In this document: positions 32,194-40,494 of the stretch, one piece after another | Position numbering within the stretch: position 1 is the first letter of the stretch | Layout of the letters: the number at the start of each line of letters is the position of its first letter | Source: Thermoanaerobaculum sp. | GTDB taxonomy: Bacteria > Acidobacteriota > Thermoanaerobaculia > Multivoradales > UBA5704 | Assembly: GCA_021154885.1 (NCBI GenBank) | Contig: JAJKHS010000092.1 | Coordinates: forward strand, 1-59,772 | Length of the DNA: 59,772 nucleotides | Reading direction: 5' to 3' | Made by a program: the position numbers and the translations under genes | The notes under the pieces: model-generated | What the model saw: the letters and a program-made list of their open reading frames with translations, nothing else | What the model was told of the DNA's origin: nothing | Database searches by the model: none

Positions 32194-34653
32194 CTACTGC
32201 ACGATCACCCGCACCTCCGGCGAGCCCTCCGGAGTGAACGGCACCCGCACTTGGAAGGTGTGCTCGCCGGGCTGGAGGCGCCAGCGGGTGGCGTAGGGGT
32301 AGTCGACAGTCTGGTAGGGGCGGCCATCCACGTACCAGACGACCTGACGGACGGGCGGATCGACGACGACGGTGAGGGCCACGGTGGAGAGCTCGGGCGG
32401 CGTTTCGGGGTCGCGCAGCAGGCGGACCCGGTGCTCGGGCGAGGTGATGTGCAGGCGGACGGGACGGTTGGCGGCCAGTGTTGGGCCGCCGGGACCGGCG
32501 GCGAGGCCCATCGGCGACGCTTGGCCGGGGCGCAGGAAGCTCACCTCGTCCGGCGGGTGCGGCAGGCTCGCGGCGAGCTGCCAGGCAGCGTAGCGCGGTG
32601 GCAGTGAGACGAAGGTACGCACCTCGATCTCGGCGCGCGGGGTGTCCGCCGTGGCGAGCAGGCCGTTGCGGCGGTCGACGGCGCGGAGCTGGTGCACAGT
32701 GCAGTCGTCCGTGGGCTCCTCCCCCGGTCGGAACCACTCCAGGAAGACCTGCTCGCAGGCATCGCCGGCACGGGCTCCGGTCAGGGCGCAGACGCGCACC
32801 GGCCGGTAGCCGCGGGGCGGCGGGAAGGCGAGGTCGTCGAAGCCGTCCATCTGATCTTTGTGCAGCACGGTCAGCACCTGCTGCACCAGCTCCGCGGCCG
32901 AGAGGTAGCCGGAGAGCCGGTTCATCGGCCGGAAGGCGGGATGCCCCACCCAGGCGCCCACGAGATAGCGGCTGGACCAGGCCACGGCCCACGCGTCGCG
33001 GAAGGAGGTCGAGGTGCCGGTCTTCACCGCCACCGGAAAGCGGTACTCCTCCGAGCCCATGCGCGGGAAGGTGGGCAGGCGCGCCAGCGGATCGGAGAGG
33101 AAGAGCGCGATCTGCCGCGCCGTCTCCTCGGAGACGATGCGCCGCGGCGCCGGCAGCTCCTGCCCGGGATGCCAGCGGAAGCCGGAGGTCCGGCCATCGG
33201 TCGCCAGCACCAGGTAGGCGTTCATCATCTCCTCCAGCGTCACCGGCAGGCCGCCGATCGCCAAGCCCAGCCCATAGTGCTGGGAGGGCACGCTGCCGTC
33301 GGTGAGGCCGAGGTCGCGGAACAGGCCGTAGCCCTGCTCCATGCCGAGCCGCGCCAGCAGGTCCACCGCCGGCACGTTGCGCGAGTTGGCGAGAGCGACG
33401 CGCGGCAGCAGCGGACCGAGGAACAGGTCGTCGGCGTTGGTGATGCCGCCCGGGCCGCGCTGGAGGTCGTCGAGCACGGTCGAGGGACGGATGACGCCGC
33501 GGTCGAGCGCCAGGGCGTAGAGGAACGGTTTCAAGGCGCTGCCGGCGGAGCGGCGGACGCGGGTGTAGTCGATCGCGCCGGCCGTGCCCGGGTCGAAGTA
33601 GGCGGCCGAGCCCACCCAGGCGCGCACCTCGCGGCTCGGCAGGTCGATCACGATCACGGCGGCGTTGCCGGCGCCGCGGTCCGCCCAGCCGCGCACCGCC
33701 CGGTCGGTCAGCCAGGAGACCTGGCGCTGGAGGTCGAGGTCGAGCGTGGTCCGCACCAGGGGCTCGCGCCGCCCTCGCTTCGTTTCTTCGGTGAGCAGCG
33801 TCTGGAGACGGAGGACCGCGTGCAGCGACTCCTCCGCCCGCCGGCCTTTCCAGGGGATCTGCAAGGCGGCGAGCTGGCGCTGGCTGAGCTCGAGCTCGGC
33901 GGCGGAGAGGACGCCTTTCGCGGCGAGCGAGCGCAACGCCCGCTGGCCGCGCTCGACGGCCCGGCCGCGGCCCGTGGGCGTATACACGTTCATCTTTCCC
34001 GGCGCCTGCGGGATGCCGGCCAGGAAGGCGATCTCGGCCCAGCTCAGGTCTTCGACCGGCTTGTCGAAGTAGCGCCGGGCGGCGTAGGCGATGCCGTGGT
34101 TGCGGTTGCCGTAGGGCACGATCCGCAGGTAGTGGCGAAGGATCTCCTCGCGGCCGTAGCGCTGGGTCAGGAGGACGGCGGTGAGCGCCTCGGTGACCTT
34201 GCGCAGGTAGCCACGGTCGCCCGGGCTCTGCATGCGGGCGATCTGCATCGCCAGCGTGGAGGCCCCGGAGACCCGCTGGCGGCGCCGCAAGTTCTGGAGC
34301 ACCGCGCGCGCCAGCGCCAGCGGATCGACGCCGGGATGGGAGTCGAAGCGCCGGTCCTCCAGCGCCAGGGTGGCGGCGACGACGCGCGGCGGCAGCGTCT
34401 CGACGGGCCAGTAGCCGAGCTCGCCGTCCGCCGGCGCTCCCACCTCGCCGAGGAAACCGCCCTGGCGGTCGCGCAGGAGGAAGGTGGGCGGCGGCGCCTC
34501 CAGGTGGGCGCGGAACAGGGCGGTGAGGACCAAGGCGATGCCGAGGAGCTGCGCCGCTGCGGCAGCCGCCGCGAGGGCGTGGAGGACGACGCGCCGCCGG
34601 TCGATGCGACGCAGCCGGCGGCGCCAGAGGCGAAAGAGCGCCCGACTGCGCAA
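32194..34653 (-). CDS. pbpC: Penicillin-binding protein 1C
   Basis: 819 residues. A basic N-terminus and one membrane helix (~residues 24-48) anchor a periplasmic bifunctional enzyme. The GT51 glycosyltransferase domain has ALEDRRFDSHPGVDPLALAR (catalytic Glu99) and RVSGASTLAMQIARM. The transpeptidase domain has SALK (Ser372-Lys375), ANSRNVPAVD (SxN) and VAVKTGTSTSFRDAW (KTGT). The C-terminal ~90 residues match the PBP1C-specific BiPBP_C beta domain (HTFQVRVPFTPEG near the end). The start is TTG at 34653, directly after the alpha-2-macroglobulin stop, with AGGAG seven bases upstream. PBP1C is thought to repair peptidoglycan at breaches guarded by bacterial alpha-2-macroglobulin. Confidence 0.95.
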   Translation of the reverse strand: MRSRALFRLWRRRLRRIDRRRVVLHALAAAAAAAQLLGIALVLTALFRAHLEAPPPTFLLRDRQGGFLGEVGAPADGELGYWPVETLPPRVVAATLALEDRRFDSHPGVDPLALARAVLQNLRRRQRVSGASTLAMQIARMQSPGDRGYLRKVTEALTAVLLTQRYGREEILRHYLRIVPYGNRNHGIAYAARRYFDKPVEDLSWAEIAFLAGIPQAPGKMNVYTPTGRGRAVERGQRALRSLAAKGVLSAAELELSQRQLAALQIPWKGRRAEESLHAVLRLQTLLTEETKRGRREPLVRTTLDLDLQRQVSWLTDRAVRGWADRGAGNAAVIVIDLPSREVRAWVGSAAYFDPGTAGAIDYTRVRRSAGSALKPFLYALALDRGVIRPSTVLDDLQRGPGGITNADDLFLGPLLPRVALANSRNVPAVDLLARLGMEQGYGLFRDLGLTDGSVPSQHYGLGLAIGGLPVTLEEMMNAYLVLATDGRTSGFRWHPGQELPAPRRIVSEETARQIALFLSDPLARLPTFPRMGSEEYRFPVAVKTGTSTSFRDAWAVAWSSRYLVGAWVGHPAFRPMNRLSGYLSAAELVQQVLTVLHKDQMDGFDDLAFPPPRGYRPVRVCALTGARAGDACEQVFLEWFRPGEEPTDDCTVHQLRAVDRRNGLLATADTPRAEIEVRTFVSLPPRYAAWQLAASLPHPPDEVSFLRPGQASPMGLAAGPGGPTLAANRPVRLHITSPEHRVRLLRDPETPPELSTVALTVVVDPPVRQVVWYVDGRPYQTVDYPYATRWRLQPGEHTFQVRVPFTPEGSPEVRVIVQ

Positions 34654-37600
34654 TTACTTCTCCTGCCGCACGACCTCGATCCGCGCCCCCGCCGAATTCC
34701 CGGTCACCGCGCCGTCGTACATCATCTCGGCCCGGCCGGCCGGCTGGACGTACGACCCTTCGATCGTCGCACGGGTGCGGAAGTAGAAATCGAACGTGCC
34801 CTTGGGCAGGGTGTCGTAGTAGTAGGCGACCTGGTCATCCAGGAAGGCCACGTAGGTCGGTTTGAGGGTCGGGCCGCTGCTCGGTCTGGCCTCGGGCGGC
34901 GCGGTGGCCAGCGCCGGATTGAGCGGCTCGAGGCCGGCGGCGAGGGGCACCACGATGGCCACGAAGTTGCGGTCCTTCGGGTTGACCACCCGCAGGTGCT
35001 CCTCGATCACGTCGCCGATCGCGAAGCGCACGGTCCTCCCCGGCTCGGCGAGCGGGATGCGCTCCGGCGGCGCGCCGCCGGCCACCTGCTTCAGCATCTC
35101 GCGGCTGACCACGAAGCCGTCGGACTTCGCCGCCACCCTCGCGCCGTCGCCGGCGGGCAGGTAGCGGGTCTCGATCCTGGCCAGCACCGGCCGGCCCGTG
35201 GATCCTGCCTGGACTGCCACGCTGCCGGCGCTGCCGTCGGTCGAGACGAGATAGCCGACCGGGGCGTCCGGGCCGAGGCTCAGGGCCTGCGCCGCGCCGC
35301 CGCCGAGCTTGACCTGCAAGGCGTGCGGTGCGCTGCCGGCGTAGGGCGGCTGGAGCAGCTCGCCCAGGGCGAGGAGGGCGGCGGCGTTGGCGTTGGTGGT
35401 GCCCCAGCCGTCGTCGCGGCCGAGCGTCACCAGAGCGTCGACCAGGAGCTGGAGCCGCGGGTTCTTGCCGTCCTTCCTGGCCAGGGCGCGGGCCACCTCG
35501 GCCACGGTGCGGGTCTCGGTCGGCAGGATGAGGCCGTTGCGCGCCGTCGCCGTCTTCTGCAATCCGCCGTAGATCTCCTTGCCTTGGTACAGGCGCAGGA
35601 CGACGCCGCTCCAGATCTTTTCGGCGAGCGCGTCGGTGGCCGGCGAGGTTGTGTCCCCCGACTTGGCGAACGACTGGAGCACCTCGGCGACGCCTTCCAG
35701 GTCGAGGAGCTGGGCCTTGCGCGCCAGCTCGGCGGCATAGGCGGGGTCGAATTTGCCGGCGGCGGCGAGGGCGGCCAGGGCCCAGCAGCGCTCGGCGAAC
35801 CCCTCGCCGTCGATGAAGCGGCCGTAGTCGGAGCGCAGCGACTGCTCCAGCGAGCGCGTCAGGGTGGCCATCAGCTTGTCGTCCACCCGGAAGCCGGCGG
35901 CCTTCGCCTCGACCAGGAACTGCACCACCCAGGCGGTCAGCGACACGTAGCCGTTCGACCCCGGCCAGTAGGCCACCAGGCCGTGCGGATCGACCACCTG
36001 CGGCAGCCATTGCAGCGTGTCCTCGACGGCCCGCTTCATCCGCCCGTCGTCCCCCTCCTGATGGAGCAGGACCCGGAAGCGCTTCAGGGCCATCTCGGCG
36101 CGCGCCTGGCTGAGGCGCTGCTCGGTGCAGCCATAAGGATACTGGTTGAAGAAGTCGAGGCCCGCCGCCATGCGCACCAGCGCGGCCTGATCGGAGACCA
36201 GGACGGAGCGGCGCACGGAACCGGGCCGCGCCGGCTCGGGCAGGGCGGGGATGGCCAAGGGGGAGCCGGCGGCCAGTTCCTTCATCAGGCGGATCTGGAT
36301 CGGCCGCCGGTCGTCGCGCACCGGCAGCTTCACCTCGAAGGCGTCGCTGGCGCCGTCGGCGGTGCGCTCGACGCCGAAGGTGAAGGCGACCCGGTCATAG
36401 GCCAGGGTGCCGTCGGCCTTGAACGGCGGCGTCGGCACGGTCACCGGGAACTCGAGGCGTTCCGGCTGGTCGGTCCAGGTGAACGTCTTCTTCGCCGGTC
36501 CGCCGAGCTCCACGCCCTGGACCCGGATCTCGGCCTTTCCCGGGCCGGCGTCGCCTTCGACGATGCGGCCGATCCCCGAAGCCAGGAAGCGGTCGCCCGG
36601 CCGCACGAAGCGCGGCAGCGCCGGCTGGATCACGATCGGCAGACGGACCGCGATCTGGCTGGTGCCGAAGCCGAAGCGGTCCGGCCCCGAGGCCGCCTTC
36701 GCGCGGATCTTGAACACCGTGACGTCGTCCGGCAGCTCGACCGCCACCTTGGTGGTGCCGTCGGGACCGACCTGAATGTTCGGATTGAAATAGGGCACAG
36801 CCTTGAAGTTGCGGCGCACGGTGGCGCGGTCGAGCAGGCTCCCCTCCCCCGTTCCGCCCTGGTCGCCGCCCGGGTTCTCGGCGAACGGCAGGAAGCCGAA
36901 AACGAGGTTGCGCGTGTCGCGCACGGTCAGATGCGAGAGGACCTTAGTGATGAAGTCCGGCAGCGGATCGAGCCGCTGCTCCTTGCCCAGCGCCAGCACC
37001 GCCTGGTCGACCAGCCAGAGCGTCACCTCGCCCGGCCGCGGATTGCCCTGCGGATCGCGGAGGTCGATCCGGATCTCGACCTTCTGGCCGGGCCGCGCCT
37101 TCTCCGGATGCGTGAGCTTGACGTCCACCCGGTTGGCCGCCGGCTCGACCTTGAGCCACGTCGTGGCGGCGACCGTCGCCGGCTTGCCGAGGTCGGTGCT
37201 GTTGCCCGGCTGCGGCCCGGTGCCGGGGACGCGGCCCCGCATCAGCACGAAGTGGACCGGGATGCGCGGCGCCCAGTTGCCGCGGATCGGGAGGTTGAAC
37301 GTGGCGGCGCCGCCCTCGACGGCGACCCACTCGTAGCGGTTGCCTTCCGGCGCCTCGATCACCGCCAGCGCCTCGCCCTTCTGGAACGGGCTCTGGAGGA
37401 CGAGGGCCGCGGTCTCGCCCGGTTGATACGACGCCTTGTCGCTGGTCACGGTGAAGACGCCCGCCGGCGGCTTCGTCCAGGTCACGGCCTGGTCACCGCC
37501 GGCGTAGAGGTCGACCTTGACCACCTGCGTGCGGCCCAGCCGGTCGCTCGCCTCGATCTCGACGATGTAGACGCCGGAGCGCGGGATGGCCAGCGGCACC

Positions 37601-40494
37601 GCCAGCGCCTCGGCGCCGCTCTTGACCTTCACCTCGTGGACCTTCTCATCCACGACGTCGGTCATGTAGCGGGCGACGCCGTCGGAGAAGTCGCTCGCCC
37701 GCAGATGCGAGTGCCACTGCCGCTGCAAGAGGCGGACCTTCACCTCCATGCCGGCGACCGGCTTGTCGTCGAGGCCGACGACCAGGACCTCCGGACGGAT
37801 CTGGGTGGCGCGCTCGAGGAAGCGCGGCACCTTGAGGCCGAGGACGAACGGCGGCAGCGCGACGATCTGACGGGTCGCGGTGACCGTCTGGTCGTCGGCG
37901 CCGGTGACGGTCGCCTCGACCACATAGCTTCTCGGCTGCGCCGTGGGCTCGACCGCCGGGTTGAGGACCAGCTTCGCCGCGCCCTCGGCGTCGGTCGTGT
38001 CCCGCTTCTCCAGGCGCGGCGTCGACTCGAAGGTGGCGGTGCGCGAGAAGCGGCCGTCCGACGAATAGAGGAAGCCGGAGCGATGCTTCGGCGTCCAGGT
38101 GTACGGGAACTGCGTCACCCGCCAGGCGACCGGCCGGCCGGCCACCCGGCCACCCGCGTAGTAGATGCCCGTCAGGCCGACCTTGAATTCGCGGTCCAGC
38201 GGCACGCGGTCGGGCGCGTCGAGGCGCACCTCGAAGCGCGGCAGGCGGTAGGCCTCCATGCGCCAGGAGACCGAGCCGAACGAATGGCCGTCCTTGTCCT
38301 CGAAGCGGGCCGAGTAGACCCCGGTCGGCAGCTTCTCCTCCTTGAAGAATTTGTAGAACGAGCCGGCGGCCGTGACCTCCACGGGATAGCGCCAGACGAG
38401 GTCGCCCGGACCCTGCACGATCACCCGCCCCTCCGGGCGGACCGGCGTCAGCTCGCCCTTCTCGCGCCGGCGCAGGTAGCCCTTGACATGGACGCCGTCC
38501 TCCGGCCGGTAGACCGGCCGCTCGGTGAAGAGATGGCAGAGCGTCTCGGCCTGCGGCCCGCGGGCGGCGAGGTCGTCGAACACCCAGCCCAGCCAGCTCT
38601 GATGGGTCGGCGACCACTGCCCGTCGGCGTAGCCGTCCGGCGCGTGGCCGGGATCGAGGACGAGGAGGTCGTTGCCGTTCTGCACCACGATCCGCCGTAC
38701 GCTTTCGGAGCGGCTGGAGTCGTGGCCCGGCGGGTTCCAGGCGACGCGGCCGGCGGCGTCGGTGGTGCCCTCGAAGAAGGTGGTCCAGCGCGCCTCTCCA
38801 CCCGCTTCCTTGACCGAGCCCTCGACGCGCACCTTGGCGCCGCCCACCGGCAGCGAGGTGGAGAGGGAATTGACGGCGAAGACCACGGCCCGCGGTTCCT
38901 CGGCCACGGTGAGCGTCAGGTCGGTCACCTGCACCCGGAGCCAGGAGCGCTGGCTCGAACGGTCGATGCGGCGCAGGCCGACGAGGTAGGTGCCCGGCGC
39001 GCCGCGCGGCGCCAGCTTGTCGAGGTACGGCCCGAGGTCGAGGCCGAAGCGGGCGGAGCTCCCCTCGCGGCGCAGCGGCAGGGTCACCAGCGTCGAGACC
39101 GGCGGCGAGCCCAGCGTCTGCAGGTGCAGCGCCAGCTCCGAGGCCGGCACGTTGCGCTCCGGCGCCTTCCACGGCGCGGGCTCCTCGCCGGGGCCGGGAG
39201 GCCGCTTGCCCTCGTCGACCGCCACCGGGCTGTCGGGGAACGGCCAGAGCGAACGGTCGAGCGGATCGATGGGATAAAGGCGCAGGTCGAGCCGCTCGTC
39301 GCCGCGCCCCTCGATCGGCGCCATGCGCGGGCCGAAGCGCTCGACGATCCCCTGGCTCGCGCTCCAGCGCAGGTAGCTCTCGCGCTGCGGGAAGACGAGG
39401 AAGGTTTCGGTCGAGCCGCGCAGGTCGAGGCGCCGGCCGTGGCCGTCGACCACGGCTCCCGCCGCGGCGGGAGCCAGGGAGACGCGGTACAGCGTCTCGC
39501 GCTCGAAGCTGCCGGAGACCAGGAGCTGGCGGCCGGAGACCTCGAACGTGAGGCCGGAGACCGCGGGCTCGAAGCGCACCAGGTTGCGCCCCTCGATCGG
39601 TCCGAGGTCGACCGGCGCGGCGGACAGCTCGACCACCACCTGGCGGTCGTCGGGGCCGCAGCGCAGCGCCTGCTCGCGCCCGTAGCGGGTGCCCGCGGCG
39701 GTGACCGGCACGCGGGAGCCGGAGCAGCCCAGGGAGACCACGCGGAACGGCTCGGCGGTGGTGAACGCCAGGTCGAGCGACGACTCCGGCGCGGCTTCGC
39801 CCAGGGAGAGGCGGAAGTGGAGGACCGCTTTCGAGCCCAGGGGGATCGGCGTCGCGAGCGTCACGACGTACGGCGCCGGGTCGTTGCGCTCCTTGCGGTC
39901 CAGCGCCTTGACCTGGAAGTCGCGGGCGGTGATCCAGCGCGGCTCGGCCCCGGCGCCACCGGCACCGCGGGCGACGCCGGGCAGCGGCCGTACCTCGATC
40001 GACAGCATGCGGCCGAGCGTCTGCGTCTCGAGCGGCTCCGGAAAGACCAGGGTGATCGCCTTGACCGGGTCGGCGACCTCCTCGTTCTCGGCGGGCAGGG
40101 TCTTCGCCGGCGGCGAGATCAGCGTATCCAAGGTGATGGCCGGGGCATTGCCGACCGTGAAGCGGAAGCGCTGGAGCGGCGGCCAGGGTTCGGCCGGCTT
40201 GAACTGGAGCGTGCGGGCGTCCACCCAGGTCCAGGCACCGGGATGGGCCGGCGCCATGCGCACGAAGCGCTCGGGATGATCCTCCGGACCGGGCTTGCCG
40301 GCTTTCTCGCCCCGGGGATCCTGATTGAAGAAGACGGTCACCGGGTCCCACCGCCGCAGGAAGCGGTCGGGCACGACGACCGGGCCCGAGCGTTTCGGGG
40401 CCGCGGCGCCCGTCTGGGAAGCGGCCAGCAGCGACAGACAGATCCAGACGGCGGCCGCGGCGCGACGCCGGAGACGAGACGAGGGGCGGCTCAT
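34654..40494 (-). CDS. Bacterial alpha-2-macroglobulin with thioester
   Basis: 1946 residues, longer than E. coli YfhM (about 1650). The N-terminal signal peptide (~residues 12-32, LSLLAASQTGAAAP) has no lipobox Cys at the cleavage site, so unlike YfhM it may be a soluble periplasmic or secreted protein. MG-type beta domains follow; KGYLRRREKGELTPVRPEGR lies in the MG2-like region. The alpha-2-macroglobulin family domain is seen at DLRDPQGNPRPGEVTLWLVD. The thioester motif is intact: YPYGCTEQRLSQARAEMALK with Cys1456 and Gln1459. The terpenoid-toroid TED domain follows (AYWPGSNGYVSLTAWVVQFL) and a C-terminal receptor-like domain ends the protein. It traps proteases through the thioester. It is coupled to the giant upstream gene by ATGA and abuts pbpC. 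Confidence 0.95.
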   Translation of the reverse strand: MSRPSSRLRRRAAAAVWICLSLLAASQTGAAAPKRSGPVVVPDRFLRRWDPVTVFFNQDPRGEKAGKPGPEDHPERFVRMAPAHPGAWTWVDARTLQFKPAEPWPPLQRFRFTVGNAPAITLDTLISPPAKTLPAENEEVADPVKAITLVFPEPLETQTLGRMLSIEVRPLPGVARGAGGAGAEPRWITARDFQVKALDRKERNDPAPYVVTLATPIPLGSKAVLHFRLSLGEAAPESSLDLAFTTAEPFRVVSLGCSGSRVPVTAAGTRYGREQALRCGPDDRQVVVELSAAPVDLGPIEGRNLVRFEPAVSGLTFEVSGRQLLVSGSFERETLYRVSLAPAAAGAVVDGHGRRLDLRGSTETFLVFPQRESYLRWSASQGIVERFGPRMAPIEGRGDERLDLRLYPIDPLDRSLWPFPDSPVAVDEGKRPPGPGEEPAPWKAPERNVPASELALHLQTLGSPPVSTLVTLPLRREGSSARFGLDLGPYLDKLAPRGAPGTYLVGLRRIDRSSQRSWLRVQVTDLTLTVAEEPRAVVFAVNSLSTSLPVGGAKVRVEGSVKEAGGEARWTTFFEGTTDAAGRVAWNPPGHDSSRSESVRRIVVQNGNDLLVLDPGHAPDGYADGQWSPTHQSWLGWVFDDLAARGPQAETLCHLFTERPVYRPEDGVHVKGYLRRREKGELTPVRPEGRVIVQGPGDLVWRYPVEVTAAGSFYKFFKEEKLPTGVYSARFEDKDGHSFGSVSWRMEAYRLPRFEVRLDAPDRVPLDREFKVGLTGIYYAGGRVAGRPVAWRVTQFPYTWTPKHRSGFLYSSDGRFSRTATFESTPRLEKRDTTDAEGAAKLVLNPAVEPTAQPRSYVVEATVTGADDQTVTATRQIVALPPFVLGLKVPRFLERATQIRPEVLVVGLDDKPVAGMEVKVRLLQRQWHSHLRASDFSDGVARYMTDVVDEKVHEVKVKSGAEALAVPLAIPRSGVYIVEIEASDRLGRTQVVKVDLYAGGDQAVTWTKPPAGVFTVTSDKASYQPGETAALVLQSPFQKGEALAVIEAPEGNRYEWVAVEGGAATFNLPIRGNWAPRIPVHFVLMRGRVPGTGPQPGNSTDLGKPATVAATTWLKVEPAANRVDVKLTHPEKARPGQKVEIRIDLRDPQGNPRPGEVTLWLVDQAVLALGKEQRLDPLPDFITKVLSHLTVRDTRNLVFGFLPFAENPGGDQGGTGEGSLLDRATVRRNFKAVPYFNPNIQVGPDGTTKVAVELPDDVTVFKIRAKAASGPDRFGFGTSQIAVRLPIVIQPALPRFVRPGDRFLASGIGRIVEGDAGPGKAEIRVQGVELGGPAKKTFTWTDQPERLEFPVTVPTPPFKADGTLAYDRVAFTFGVERTADGASDAFEVKLPVRDDRRPIQIRLMKELAAGSPLAIPALPEPARPGSVRRSVLVSDQAALVRMAAGLDFFNQYPYGCTEQRLSQARAEMALKRFRVLLHQEGDDGRMKRAVEDTLQWLPQVVDPHGLVAYWPGSNGYVSLTAWVVQFLVEAKAAGFRVDDKLMATLTRSLEQSLRSDYGRFIDGEGFAERCWALAALAAAGKFDPAYAAELARKAQLLDLEGVAEVLQSFAKSGDTTSPATDALAEKIWSGVVLRLYQGKEIYGGLQKTATARNGLILPTETRTVAEVARALARKDGKNPRLQLLVDALVTLGRDDGWGTTNANAAALLALGELLQPPYAGSAPHALQVKLGGGAAQALSLGPDAPVGYLVSTDGSAGSVAVQAGSTGRPVLARIETRYLPAGDGARVAAKSDGFVVSREMLKQVAGGAPPERIPLAEPGRTVRFAIGDVIEEHLRVVNPKDRNFVAIVVPLAAGLEPLNPALATAPPEARPSSGPTLKPTYVAFLDDQVAYYYDTLPKGTFDFYFRTRATIEGSYVQPAGRAEMMYDGAVTGNSAGARIEVVRQEK

